DNA from: Planctomycetaceae bacterium
Lineage (GTDB): Bacteria > Planctomycetota > Planctomycetia > Pirellulales > Thermoguttaceae
DNA: 6,852 nt
Assembly (NCBI GenBank): GCA_031259095.1
Contig: JAIRLW010000121.1
Location: 1-6,852 of the forward strand
Reading direction: 5' to 3'
This document shows positions 1-6,524 of the stretch, piece after piece. Each line of letters opens with the position of its first letter. The stretch's first letter is position 1. Under the pieces are notes generated by a model. It ran no database searches. It saw only the letters and a list, made by a program, of their open reading frames with translations, and was not told where the DNA came from. Both the position numbers and the translations under genes were made by a program.

Positions 1-1
1 T

Positions 2-217
2 AACTGGTTTTTTATTGTTCGCGAAAATTGTAAAGATCAGAGTAAATTGGAGAAATACGCCGATTCAATTACAAGATTAACGGAAAAAGCAAACATTGAA
101 GAAGTAAAAATTGTTGATAACGTTATTAAAGTTTATCAAGGGAATATTCCCGATGAGTTGAAAAAGACAGACAACTTTTTCAAATATTATGCTGCGGTAA
201 AGGACGCCGCTCGGTAG
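2..217 (+). CDS. C-terminal fragment of an unrecognised protein
   Basis: An open frame enters from the left edge and ends at a TAG at 215-217, giving the last 71 residues of a protein whose start lies outside the window. The visible part begins NWFFIVRENCKDQ and ends KYYAAVKDAAR. It is charged and soluble-looking, with an aromatic hydrophobic strand (WFFIV) followed by a probable helix (KLEKYADSITRLTEKA) and a strand-rich stretch (VKIVDNVIKVYQG). I see no catalytic motif and no membrane segment. It is too short for a TTG/ATG-initiated ORF of its own to be credible, and the reading frame is uninterrupted to the edge. It lies on the same strand as the downstream cassette, but the 362-base repeat-bearing gap makes cotranscription uncertain. 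Function unknown. Confidence 0.7.
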   Translation, partial: NWFFIVRENCKDQSKLEKYADSITRLTEKANIEEVKIVDNVIKVYQGNIPDELKKTDNFFKYYAAVKDAAR

Positions 218-277
218 ATTATACTGATTATTTCCTATTTTGTGGGCATTAGTGATTGGAATGAATCATGAACATTT

Positions 278-459
278 CCGTCCCGTTAGGGACGGCATAT
301 TGGTAGAAAACAAGACAACAAATGGAACCGCATCCCGTAGGGATGCAATATTGGTAAGATTCCCAATGGATTCCGAAAATGACCAACATTTCGTCCCTAC
401 GGGACGAGCGTTTTTCATCAATTTCATTGGCTACCAATATATTGTCCCTAGCGGGACAA
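278..459. repeat. Cluster of four REP-like GTCCC/GGGAC hairpins
   Basis: The gap 218-579 has no gene; this cluster is its main content. Four near-identical palindromes lie at 278-295, 330-346, 391-407 and 442-459. Each has a perfect 7-bp stem and a 3-4 base loop (GTTA, GTA, TAC, TAGC). The inner stem TCCC/GGGA is invariant. The outer bases differ between copies but always change on both arms, so pairing is kept. Copies 1 and 2 are followed by an ATATTGGTA-like box. Copies 3 and 4 are preceded by its complement, so the cluster is two units facing two inverted units. Box ATATTGGTAG (297-306) is exactly complementary to 431-440. This looks like a REP/BIME-type element. Such elements are often moved by IS200-like (RAYT) transposases, but none is visible here. 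Short ORFs across the cluster are artefacts of the repeats. I see no confident promoter or terminator in the rest of the gap. Confidence 0.85.
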
Positions 460-579
460 AAACACGGACATTCATCAGTCGCCTACCGGATCGCTACTGA
501 ATAGATACAAATATAGAACTATCAGGAATGATACATTAATTTTTTTGTTTCAATTTAACACCTAACCCCTAATATCAAA

Positions 580-1440
580 ATGAATCCAATTAATACAAAA
601 ATCAGTTCTTTATTTTTGAACACGAAGATCATTTCTCTATTTTTAATTGCCCTTGCGGTTTTGTTAATAATTATATCCGTTTATTTCCTTAGAAAAGCAT
701 CTGTTCAGATAACAGACGCCGATTTAAAACAGAAAACCGCAACGGAAAAACTAACTCAAGTAGAAAAACGAGAAAAGGACGTAACGGAAAAAATTGTTCA
801 AGTAGAAAAACGAGAGAAAGACGTAACAGAAAAAGAGACTCAAGTAAGAAAACGAGAAAAAGATGTTGAAGATAAAATAGAGATCGCAACAACACAAGAG
901 CGAAAGGCAGAAAATGCAAAGAAAATTGTAACTATGGAACGGCAAACTGTAGAAAAAACAAAACAGGACATAGAAAATACAAAAAAAGATGTTGAAAAAT
1001 CAAAGCAGGAAGCAAACGATAGAACAGCCCAAGCCGAGGAGAGAGAAAAGGAAGCAAACGATAGAATAGCCCAAGCCGAGGAGAAAGAAAACAAAGCAAA
1101 GGCTATAAAGAAGGAAGTAGACGCTAGAATAGCCCAAGCCAATGAGAGAGAAAAGAAAGCAAACGATAAAGAAAAAGAATATAAAGAAGCCATTGATTTG
1201 CTTAAGAACTTAAATAAAGAGTATGAACGAGAACGAGAAAAATATAAACAAGAACGAGAATGGCTTGAAAATTTAATACGTGTATTAAGTCCTGAATACG
1301 GCGAGTTGTGGGAGAGCAGGCGTGATCAATCTCTTTCACAAGCGGAATTTGATAAAATAACTCAGCGGATGAAACAATTATTAAAAGACATGATAGAGCG
1401 GGGACAAAAGCTTGATACATCAAAACTAAATCCGCAATAA
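580..1440 (+). CDS. Single-pass membrane protein with long repetitive coiled coil
   Basis: Encodes 286 residues of unrecognised family. A short N-terminal segment is followed by one strong hydrophobic span (about residues 17-37, ending SVYFLRKA, with positive charge just after it). This fits a signal-anchor with the rest on one side of the membrane. Residues 45-230 are extremely rich in E, K, Q and A and should form a long coiled coil. Two blocks repeat every 14 residues (two heptads): residues 59-100, core VEKREKDVTEK, and residues 144-192, core EANDRIAQAEEREK. The last 55 residues (from NLIRVLSPEYGELW) lose the repeat and look like a small helical domain. The ATG is the first in frame before the membrane span. 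The leader ends TAATATCAAA with no Shine-Dalgarno. The GTPase gene follows 49 bases later. A tether or scaffold role is inferred from architecture only. Low-complexity matches to other coiled coils would be uninformative. Confidence 0.85.
   Translation: MNPINTKISSLFLNTKIISLFLIALAVLLIIISVYFLRKASVQITDADLKQKTATEKLTQVEKREKDVTEKIVQVEKREKDVTEKETQVRKREKDVEDKIEIATTQERKAENAKKIVTMERQTVEKTKQDIENTKKDVEKSKQEANDRTAQAEEREKEANDRIAQAEEKENKAKAIKKEVDARIAQANEREKKANDKEKEYKEAIDLLKNLNKEYEREREKYKQEREWLENLIRVLSPEYGELWESRRDQSLSQAEFDKITQRMKQLLKDMIERGQKLDTSKLNPQ
754..879 (+). repeat. Three 42-bp in-frame coding repeats
   Basis: Three consecutive 42-base units encode the 14-residue repeats TQVEKREKDVTEKI, VQVEKREKDVTEKE and TQVRKREKDVEDKI. 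The 17-base word starting at 757 (CAAGTAGAAAAACGAGA) recurs exactly at 799, and nearly so at 841. Conservation at the DNA level, beyond what heptad chemistry needs, points to recent tandem duplication within the gene. Confidence 0.85.
1009..1155 (+). repeat. Second set of 42-bp in-frame coding repeats
   Basis: Units at 1009-1050 and 1051-1092 differ at only 3 of 42 bases (EANDRTAQAEEREK and EANDRIAQAEEKEN). After a 21-base insert (KAKAIKK, one heptad), a diverged third unit at 1114-1155 encodes EVDARIAQANEREK. The sequence differs from the first repeat block but has the same period, so the same gene appears to have undergone two independent expansions. Confidence 0.85.
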
Positions 1441-1489
1441 TTATTTTTGAAATATTTACCTTTACACTTTTACAAAACATTATCCTACA

Positions 1490-3709
1490 ATGTCCCGAAG
1501 TAACACAATTAACACGATTATCGCCAACCGTAAACCGATTGCCGAAAAAACCGGTAAAATTATCGTACAACTGCGCAAAGTAACCGATGCATTATACAGT
1601 TGTTCCGACCTGTTGACAAAATCGTTGCAAAAACATTTTGCCGATGAACAAAAATCGGTCTTCCAAGAACGGCAAGCGGAAATCGCTCATTTTGTCAACA
1701 ACCTCATTCCCGATCAAATTAAAAGTCTCGACCAACTGCAACGCCGTTTCAGCCGCTCAACATTGAATATCGGTGTTGTCGGGAACGCCGGACAAGGGAA
1801 AAGCACCTTGTTGCAAAAATTAACCGGTCTCGCCGATGAGGAAATTCCAACCGGAGCAAAAGGCGATTGTACCGGTGCTGCAGCAATTATCGAAAATGCC
1901 GATGTTACAGAAACATACGCCGATATTGAATTTTACAGCGAATCGGAATTTTTGGAACAAGTTGTTGCTCCCTATTACCGGAATTTCGGTTTGCCGCAAC
2001 CGTCAACTCTTTCAGCTTTTTCCGAATCATTGCCCGACGAAGTGAAAACACAAGAACGTTACGACGAAATCGTGTTTATTGAACGGTTACAAAAAAGTTT
2101 GAATGAATACCGCCCCTTTTTTAGCGAATTACAAAAACGGATTAAAAAAAGCGAAATCCGAAAATTTACTGCCAAGAGCGATGAAAATGGTCATCATTTA
2201 TCAATTTGGGCGGCGGTAAAATCAGCAAGAGTGTATTGCCGATTTCCTTCACTTGCCGGTGAAAAAATTTCGCTCGGCGATACTCCCGGTCTTGGCGACC
2301 GTGCCGTTCTCGAACCGGAAGAACGTTTAATGAAAGATTTCGGACGCAATATTGATGCAATAATAATGTTGCGGAAAGTCAAAGAGCGCGGGATTCGCAA
2401 AGAAGATGTCCGCTTGTTTTCATTGATAAAAGCAGCAATACCGGAATTGCCCGCCGAAAAATGGACTTATTTTATCGTTAATGTTTTCGCAAGCGATAAG
2501 CAAGTTCCGGCAACAGCGGAAGCATTGAAATTCCTGCCGGAGGATTTCCGTAACAGTTCGCTTAAAAATATTGCGGAATATCTTGAGTTGGACTGTTCCG
2601 ATACAACTGCCGTTCATAAAGAATTTGACCGCATACTCAACGGTATTGCCGATAATCAAAGCGTTTTAGATCAAATCCTTTACACAAAACGTTTTGAAGA
2701 AGTACAACGGCTGCTCCACAATGTTACAGATTTGGCGGCGAAATTATCTGCTTTGTTTCCCAAGAATAATAGTATCGATAAAGATTCAATGCAGGCACAA
2801 TCAATGTTCCAAGACGAGATAAACGGTAATCTCGCCTTCAAACTTGACGAGTTAGCAACAACTAAAAAAGCGGCACAATACCGCGCCAACGAAGTGTTCT
2901 TGAATGCGGTCAAAAAAATTGAAACAGACTTAAAAACAATTTCCGGATTGCCGGAACCAATTGATATGAAAAAAGCAGCAGCCAAAGACAGTTTGACAAG
3001 CGCTTTTTCATCATACTGTCAATCTATTCGCCGTGATACGGTGAAACATTTTAATGAGTTGGATATTGCCCTGCATAAAATTTTTGATGACTTGCGGGAT
3101 GAGGTGAAACAATGTTTTATCGCGGAAGACGGCGGAAAGTTGGGCAATGTCGTTTTTCAACAAGAGAACGGAAAAGAAAAATCATGGTGGGCGTCACTTG
3201 CCGATGAAATCGCAACACTCGGCGAAACTCCAACCGCACAGGAAAATGCCAAACAAATTGCCGAAGTTATTCGACAATTTGAAACAGTTACATTATCATT
3301 CCGCAGTTTTCTGTTACCAAGAGTTTTGCCGTGTTTCAATGTACTGAACACTGATCGTGAAGAACATATTCCGTTTGGTTGGAAACAGGGATTGGAAATT
3401 GAGCAGCTTATCGAAAATTTACGAAGAGCGGCTGAAAAAGGAGTTGTTAATGCGATAAAACTATTGGAGAATTGCGCCGCAGAACCGTCAATCGCTCTGT
3501 TTGCAATGGTAGAAGACTTACACGACGCCGTATTTCGTACCGGTTCCTCCTCTATCGCTCAACGCATTTGGAGCAGTTTTTATGCCGCTCACCGCAGCGA
3601 AATTTGGCAGGACATCTTTCAGCAAAAAGAAGCCGACGCAAAATTTTGTAACGATTGGCAGGATAAAATTGAACATTTAAAAAACATCGCCCGCAATGTA
3701 GAAATGTAA
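1490..3709 (+). CDS. Large dynamin-like / TRAFAC-type GTPase
   Basis: Encodes 739 residues. Residues 1-90 are predicted helical. The G domain follows. The P loop GNAGQGKS (98-105) sits after the strand LNIGVVG. A switch-I threonine is probably T128 in GDCTGAAA. The switch-II motif is DTPGLGD (264-270). At the usual G4 place, after strand YFIV, the sequence is NVFASDKQ (331-338). It keeps the asparagine but lacks a clean NKxD. About 135 residues lie between G2 and G3, so an insertion splits the domain. Residues 380-739 are mostly helical with no membrane span. Length, a helical N-terminus before the G domain and a long helical C-terminus fit dynamin-like proteins or other large TRAFAC GTPases, which bind membranes or self-assemble. 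The exact family is not recognised. It sits between two membrane coiled-coil genes (49 and 65 bases away), which suggests action at the membrane. The ATG at 1490 leaves a full N-terminal helix; its leader lacks a Shine-Dalgarno. Confidence 0.85.
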   Translation: MSRSNTINTIIANRKPIAEKTGKIIVQLRKVTDALYSCSDLLTKSLQKHFADEQKSVFQERQAEIAHFVNNLIPDQIKSLDQLQRRFSRSTLNIGVVGNAGQGKSTLLQKLTGLADEEIPTGAKGDCTGAAAIIENADVTETYADIEFYSESEFLEQVVAPYYRNFGLPQPSTLSAFSESLPDEVKTQERYDEIVFIERLQKSLNEYRPFFSELQKRIKKSEIRKFTAKSDENGHHLSIWAAVKSARVYCRFPSLAGEKISLGDTPGLGDRAVLEPEERLMKDFGRNIDAIIMLRKVKERGIRKEDVRLFSLIKAAIPELPAEKWTYFIVNVFASDKQVPATAEALKFLPEDFRNSSLKNIAEYLELDCSDTTAVHKEFDRILNGIADNQSVLDQILYTKRFEEVQRLLHNVTDLAAKLSALFPKNNSIDKDSMQAQSMFQDEINGNLAFKLDELATTKKAAQYRANEVFLNAVKKIETDLKTISGLPEPIDMKKAAAKDSLTSAFSSYCQSIRRDTVKHFNELDIALHKIFDDLRDEVKQCFIAEDGGKLGNVVFQQENGKEKSWWASLADEIATLGETPTAQENAKQIAEVIRQFETVTLSFRSFLLPRVLPCFNVLNTDREEHIPFGWKQGLEIEQLIENLRRAAEKGVVNAIKLLENCAAEPSIALFAMVEDLHDAVFRTGSSSIAQRIWSSFYAAHRSEIWQDIFQQKEADAKFCNDWQDKIEHLKNIARNVEM

Positions 3710-3774
3710 CTGTACCGGTAATACTACTGATACGTTATTATAGAATCCATTGAACTTTATCCCTTTTTCCTAAT

Positions 3775-4368
3775 ATGAAAACAGCCCCTATATTCAGATT
3801 CTTTTTCACACCGTTGGAATGGATTTTCCTCCTCTTCCTTGTATTAGGAGTTTGCGGATATTTTGCCTATCCTTTGGCGATAAAATATGTAGCAGAAAAA
3901 GTTTGTCTTGACTTGTATGAAGAACTTATAACGACCAAAAACAAATTATTTGAAACACAAAATGAACTCGAAAATATTACAAACGAATTATTAGAAACAA
4001 AAAATGAATTTGAAAATATTAAAAACAAATTGTCAGCAACACAAACTGAATTTGAAACTATTAAAGATAAATTGACTGAAACACAAAATGAACTCGATAA
4101 AACCGAAGAAAAACTCAACGCAGCTCAAAAGAAAATGGAGGAGTTAGAAAAAATCATCGCAATACTTCCTGACCAATCTAAAATTGCAACATTACAAAAT
4201 GAACTTGAAAAAACTCAAAATGACCTTTCCAAGTACCAGAATCAAGTTTACGATTGGCAGGATTACTGTCGAAAAATGCTTAAATATCTTGATACTATCA
4301 ATGTCCCCATCGACACTCGACCCTCAATCCCTAAATATTTTCAAATTGAACTTGATCGATCAAAATGA
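3775..4368 (+). CDS. Second single-pass membrane coiled-coil protein
   Basis: Encodes 197 residues and no family is recognised. After a basic N-terminus (MKTAPIFRFF) there is one hydrophobic span at about residues 14-37 (ending YFAYPLAIKYV). A coiled coil then runs over about residues 42-158. Residues 56-125 are five 14-residue units of the type NKLxETQNELENIK, each two heptads with L, F, I or M at core positions. The C-terminal 40 residues (from DWQDYCRKMLKYL) are not repetitive and end in a proline-containing tail (VPIDTRPSIPKYF). The layout matches the protein at 580-1440: N-terminal anchor, 14-residue-period coil, short tail. The repeat sequences differ, so they are either distant paralogues or convergent. 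It lies 65 bases after the large GTPase gene and is followed by a 226-base gap with an inverted repeat. The leader CCTAATATGAAAA resembles that of the first gene (CCTAATATCAAAATG). A tether or partner role for the GTPases is an inference. Confidence 0.82.
   Translation: MKTAPIFRFFFTPLEWIFLLFLVLGVCGYFAYPLAIKYVAEKVCLDLYEELITTKNKLFETQNELENITNELLETKNEFENIKNKLSATQTEFETIKDKLTETQNELDKTEEKLNAAQKKMEELEKIIAILPDQSKIATLQNELEKTQNDLSKYQNQVYDWQDYCRKMLKYLDTINVPIDTRPSIPKYFQIELDRSK
3940..4149 (+). repeat. Five 42-bp in-frame units coding a coiled coil
   Basis: Five 14-residue units begin NKLFETQNELENIT, NELLETKNEFENIK, NKLSATQTEFETIK, DKLTETQNELDKTE and EKLNAAQKKMEELE. DNA identity between units is lower than in the upstream coiled-coil gene, but words such as GAAACACAAAATGAACTCGA recur (at 3951 and 4078). 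The array is older or less constrained at DNA level than the one in the first gene. Confidence 0.75.
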
Positions 4369-4410
4369 GAGTTGCACAATAAATGTTGTCATTATTCAGA
4401 AGATTTTTTT

Positions 4411-4528
4411 CAAGGGGACAAATGGGACTGTAGGGACATAAGTAATATTGTTGAGTAATCATGAATTTGAGATTCTCAATTTGAGATTCTCAATTTGGAA
4501 ATGTCCCTGTGTCCCCAATATCCCTTTG
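4411..4528. repeat. Long imperfect inverted repeat in the intergenic gap
   Basis: The left arm 4411-4439 pairs with the right arm 4501-4528 in three blocks. CAAGGGGA (4411-4418) pairs with TCCCTTTG (4521-4528), including one G-T pair. GGGAC (4424-4428) pairs with GTCCC (4511-4515). AGGGACAT (4432-4439) pairs exactly with ATGTCCCT (4501-4508). Small internal loops separate the blocks, and about 60 bases lie between the arms. It could be a small non-autonomous repeat element, a relic of the GTCCC hairpin family at 278-459, or an RNA structure that alters expression between the third and fourth genes. There is no T-run after it, so it is not a classical terminator. Confidence 0.65.
4464..4496. 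repeat. 14-bp tandem repeat inside the hairpin loop
   Basis: The unit AATTTGAGATTCTC occurs at 4464-4477 and 4478-4491, followed by a partial AATTT. Each copy forms the odd palindrome TTGAGA-T-TCTCAA with the start of the next unit, so the segment is also self-complementary. It sits in the loop of the 4411-4528 inverted repeat and has no evident coding role. Confidence 0.75.
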
Positions 4529-4594
4529 AATTTCGATTTCAAAAATTCCATTGAATCATTTACCAATATTCATCCTTTTACCACATTCACTATC

Positions 4595-5611
4595 ATGTCC
4601 ACACCAACAGTTAAAATTGTGATGACCGGACCAACCGGCGTCGGCAAGACCAGTTTACTTGCGGCAATGTACCCTCATCTGGAAAAACCATCATTCCAAT
4701 TCGGCGACTACGAACTTCGTCCGGCGCCGGATAAAGAAAACCCTCATACTTCTCCAACTCACGAAAAACTTGATGAAGCGTTAAATAAAATAAAAAAATT
4801 TAGCGAAAATCCCACCAATACTTACGGCGGTACACCGGAACCGGATGAGTTTGATTACCAACTGTTATATGAAAACGATAACGGTCAAAAAACGACGGAG
4901 TTATTGTTTCAGATATGGGATATTCCGGGCGGATTTTGTACAGATACCGAACAAGACAAAAACGGTAACACGACCGGTACGGTAAAAGCACAAAAATTTC
5001 TCAATGGAGCGGATGTGTCGTTCTGGTGTATTGATTGTATTGCATTGATGGAACCCAAATCTAATAACGGACAATGGCTTGGCGAACAAAATGATAACAT
5101 TAATAAACCGGAACTCATGGTCAAATGTCTTGCTGAAAGCAACATCAACGAAGGACATACCGTTATTATTGTTTTGATGCGGGCGGAAACTTACTCTCAA
5201 GATGGATATAAAGCGCTCTACCAACAGTTGAAATCACGAATTGCTCAATATGTTCTCGAATTACGTAAGAATAGGAAAATTGATAAGATATATTATTGTG
5301 CCGTTGAGACAACAGGCTGTGTTCATTACCAGGGTACCGAAAGAGAACGATATATTGTGCGGGCAGGTGAACACTATAATCCGAAACACTGTGAATTGCC
5401 GGTGTTATGTGCGATCCAACACTCGCTGGAAAAAACCGTCAACCAAATCCAATGGAAAACCTATCATTTTTCGCAACGATGTCCGTTTATTCGTTTTCTG
5501 TTACCGTTCTATTGGCAGTTAAACGGAACATCCAAGCGGTTGGAAAAACGTCTCCGTAAAGTAAAAGCGGAAATCGGAGAAAAACTCGAACAGAACCTTT
5601 TTGAGTGGTAA
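4595..5611 (+). CDS. Divergent P-loop GTPase (double-GTPase/TRAFAC-like)
   Basis: Encodes 338 residues. The P loop GPTGVGKT (12-19) follows strand VKIVMT near the N-terminus. The switch-II motif is WDIPGG (108-113), with the Mg/water-ordering D109 and G112. The usual G4 place after strand HTVIIVL reads MRAE (195-198) rather than N/TKxD. A G5-like CAV is at 235-237 after strand KIYY. An acidic insert lies between P loop and switch II (about 40-100). The tail has a hydrophobic-aromatic patch (PFIRFLLPFYWQL, 297-309) and a basic amphipathic helix (SKRLEKRLRKVKAEI), perhaps for membrane or partner contact. The frame is open from 4448, but I chose ATG 4595. It puts the P loop 11 residues from the N-terminus as is usual, whereas the upstream 49 codons run through the inverted repeat and would need a TTG start. 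The next gene begins 6 bases after its stop, so translation is probably coupled. The family resemblance to DO-GTPases of conflict systems is from memory and unconfirmed. Confidence 0.85.
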   Translation: MSTPTVKIVMTGPTGVGKTSLLAAMYPHLEKPSFQFGDYELRPAPDKENPHTSPTHEKLDEALNKIKKFSENPTNTYGGTPEPDEFDYQLLYENDNGQKTTELLFQIWDIPGGFCTDTEQDKNGNTTGTVKAQKFLNGADVSFWCIDCIALMEPKSNNGQWLGEQNDNINKPELMVKCLAESNINEGHTVIIVLMRAETYSQDGYKALYQQLKSRIAQYVLELRKNRKIDKIYYCAVETTGCVHYQGTERERYIVRAGEHYNPKHCELPVLCAIQHSLEKTVNQIQWKTYHFSQRCPFIRFLLPFYWQLNGTSKRLEKRLRKVKAEIGEKLEQNLFEW

Positions 5612-5617
5612 AATTCA

Positions 5618-6517
5618 ATGAACTATTCGGTTTACACACGAGGTAAAAATAATGATTACAGGTGGAGTTTGCCGTCTGATGAACAGATTAGCGAATACCT
5701 CAACGGATATGGTTTTGCTGTTTTTCGCAGCGCAGACGGAACCTTCTCTGTTTATTTTGTTTCGGAATCATCCGATAAACTGGATTATCAGCAACGTCCA
5801 ATCGGTATTGGCGTATTATTCTCCGGTTGTACCGAGTCAAAAGCCAAAGGACTTGCCGTTTGGGGGTTGGAACATTTCGGCAATTACGCAACAGAATTAT
5901 CGAAATGTGTTACCAATTTTGGTCAAGATGAATGGGAGGTGAACACAAAAGTGATTGAACACTTTGTTGATTGCATTACAGAAATTCCCGTAACGGATCA
6001 TCAATTAACAATCTGTTATGAAGATATTGAAACATCGGCAAACCGTACAATTTTGGCAGAGGAAATACGAAATTCCGATTGGACATGGCGACCCGGTTTT
6101 AAATTGCTTGTTGACAATGGTTTACTTTCCGGTGAAAAATTGGAAATAGTCCGCCAACAGGTTGATCAATATCTTTTCAAAGGTGCGGTAAGACGTGAGT
6201 GGTCAGTGAAACAACCGCCAAAATCATTACAGCAAAGATTCCGTGATTTTTTATTAACTTTCGATACGGCATGGATTTTGCCCATCGTTTATTGTTTTAT
6301 TGGTTGTGTGTTGTTATTAACTTTTAACAATATAGAACTATGGCAGCGTCTGATTATTGTTTACTTTATTGGCGGCGTGCTGTTATTTTGGTATCAGCAA
6401 TTACAGATTAAAATACTGCAAGAACAAATCAAAACAAAAAATCTTGTCATTGCGGATTGGGAAAAAAAAGATAACAACCTTTGTAAAAAGATACAAGAGC
6501 AACAAGCCCACAGTTAG
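5618..6517 (+). CDS. Two-span membrane protein, novel N-terminal domain
   Basis: Encodes 299 residues of no family I can name. Residues 1-215 form a soluble domain beginning NYSVYTRGKNNDYRW, with strand-rich segments (GFAVFRSADGTFSVYFVSES, IGIGVLFSG) and then helices. Two hydrophobic spans follow at about 218-236 and 241-259 with a short loop, so the N-domain and the tail should lie on the same side of the membrane, probably the cytoplasm. Residues 260-299 (QLQIKILQEQIKTKNLVIAD and onward) look like a coiled coil. It starts 6 bases after the small GTPase stop, which argues for a direct functional pairing, for example as membrane receptor, regulator or GTPase-associated partner. A relationship to the GTPase-associated proteins (GAP1-type) encoded beside DO-GTPases is possible but untested. 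The stop is 33 bases from the convergent transposase gene, so the extreme C-terminus might have been affected by that insertion. Confidence 0.8.
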   Translation: MNYSVYTRGKNNDYRWSLPSDEQISEYLNGYGFAVFRSADGTFSVYFVSESSDKLDYQQRPIGIGVLFSGCTESKAKGLAVWGLEHFGNYATELSKCVTNFGQDEWEVNTKVIEHFVDCITEIPVTDHQLTICYEDIETSANRTILAEEIRNSDWTWRPGFKLLVDNGLLSGEKLEIVRQQVDQYLFKGAVRREWSVKQPPKSLQQRFRDFLLTFDTAWILPIVYCFIGCVLLLTFNNIELWQRLIIVYFIGGVLLFWYQQLQIKILQEQIKTKNLVIADWEKKDNNLCKKIQEQQAHS

Positions 6518-6524
6518 AACCTAA

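Noticed and set aside
278..459. CRISPR-like array
   Set aside because: Repeats are only 17-18 bp, their outer bases vary, orientation flips halfway, spacing is uneven and no cas gene is present.
240..500. Open frames on both strands across the hairpin cluster (86 aa +, 62 aa -)
   Set aside because: Both frames are explained by the four palindromic repeats. The translated text repeats with the hairpins (RPVRDGILVENK, SRRDAILVRF) and shows no protein features.
689..1193. Several long - strand frames opposite the first coiled-coil gene
   Set aside because: They are antisense images of the biased K/E repeats, giving F/L/S-rich text. The same applies to the - strand frame at 3867-4118.
1442..1449. 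TATTTTTG as a Bacteroidota-type -7 promoter element before the large GTPase
   Set aside because: It fits TAnnTTTG, but no TTTG-like -33 element lies at suitable spacing, and such words are common in AT-rich DNA.
4369..4410. Rho-independent terminator after the third gene (T-run at 4404-4410)
   Set aside because: The only preceding complementarity is a 4-bp ACAA/TTGT, too weak and too far from the T-run.
4448..4594. 49-residue N-terminal extension of the small GTPase from a TTG start
   Set aside because: It would translate the inverted and tandem repeats, and ATG 4595 places the P loop at the usual distance from the N-terminus.
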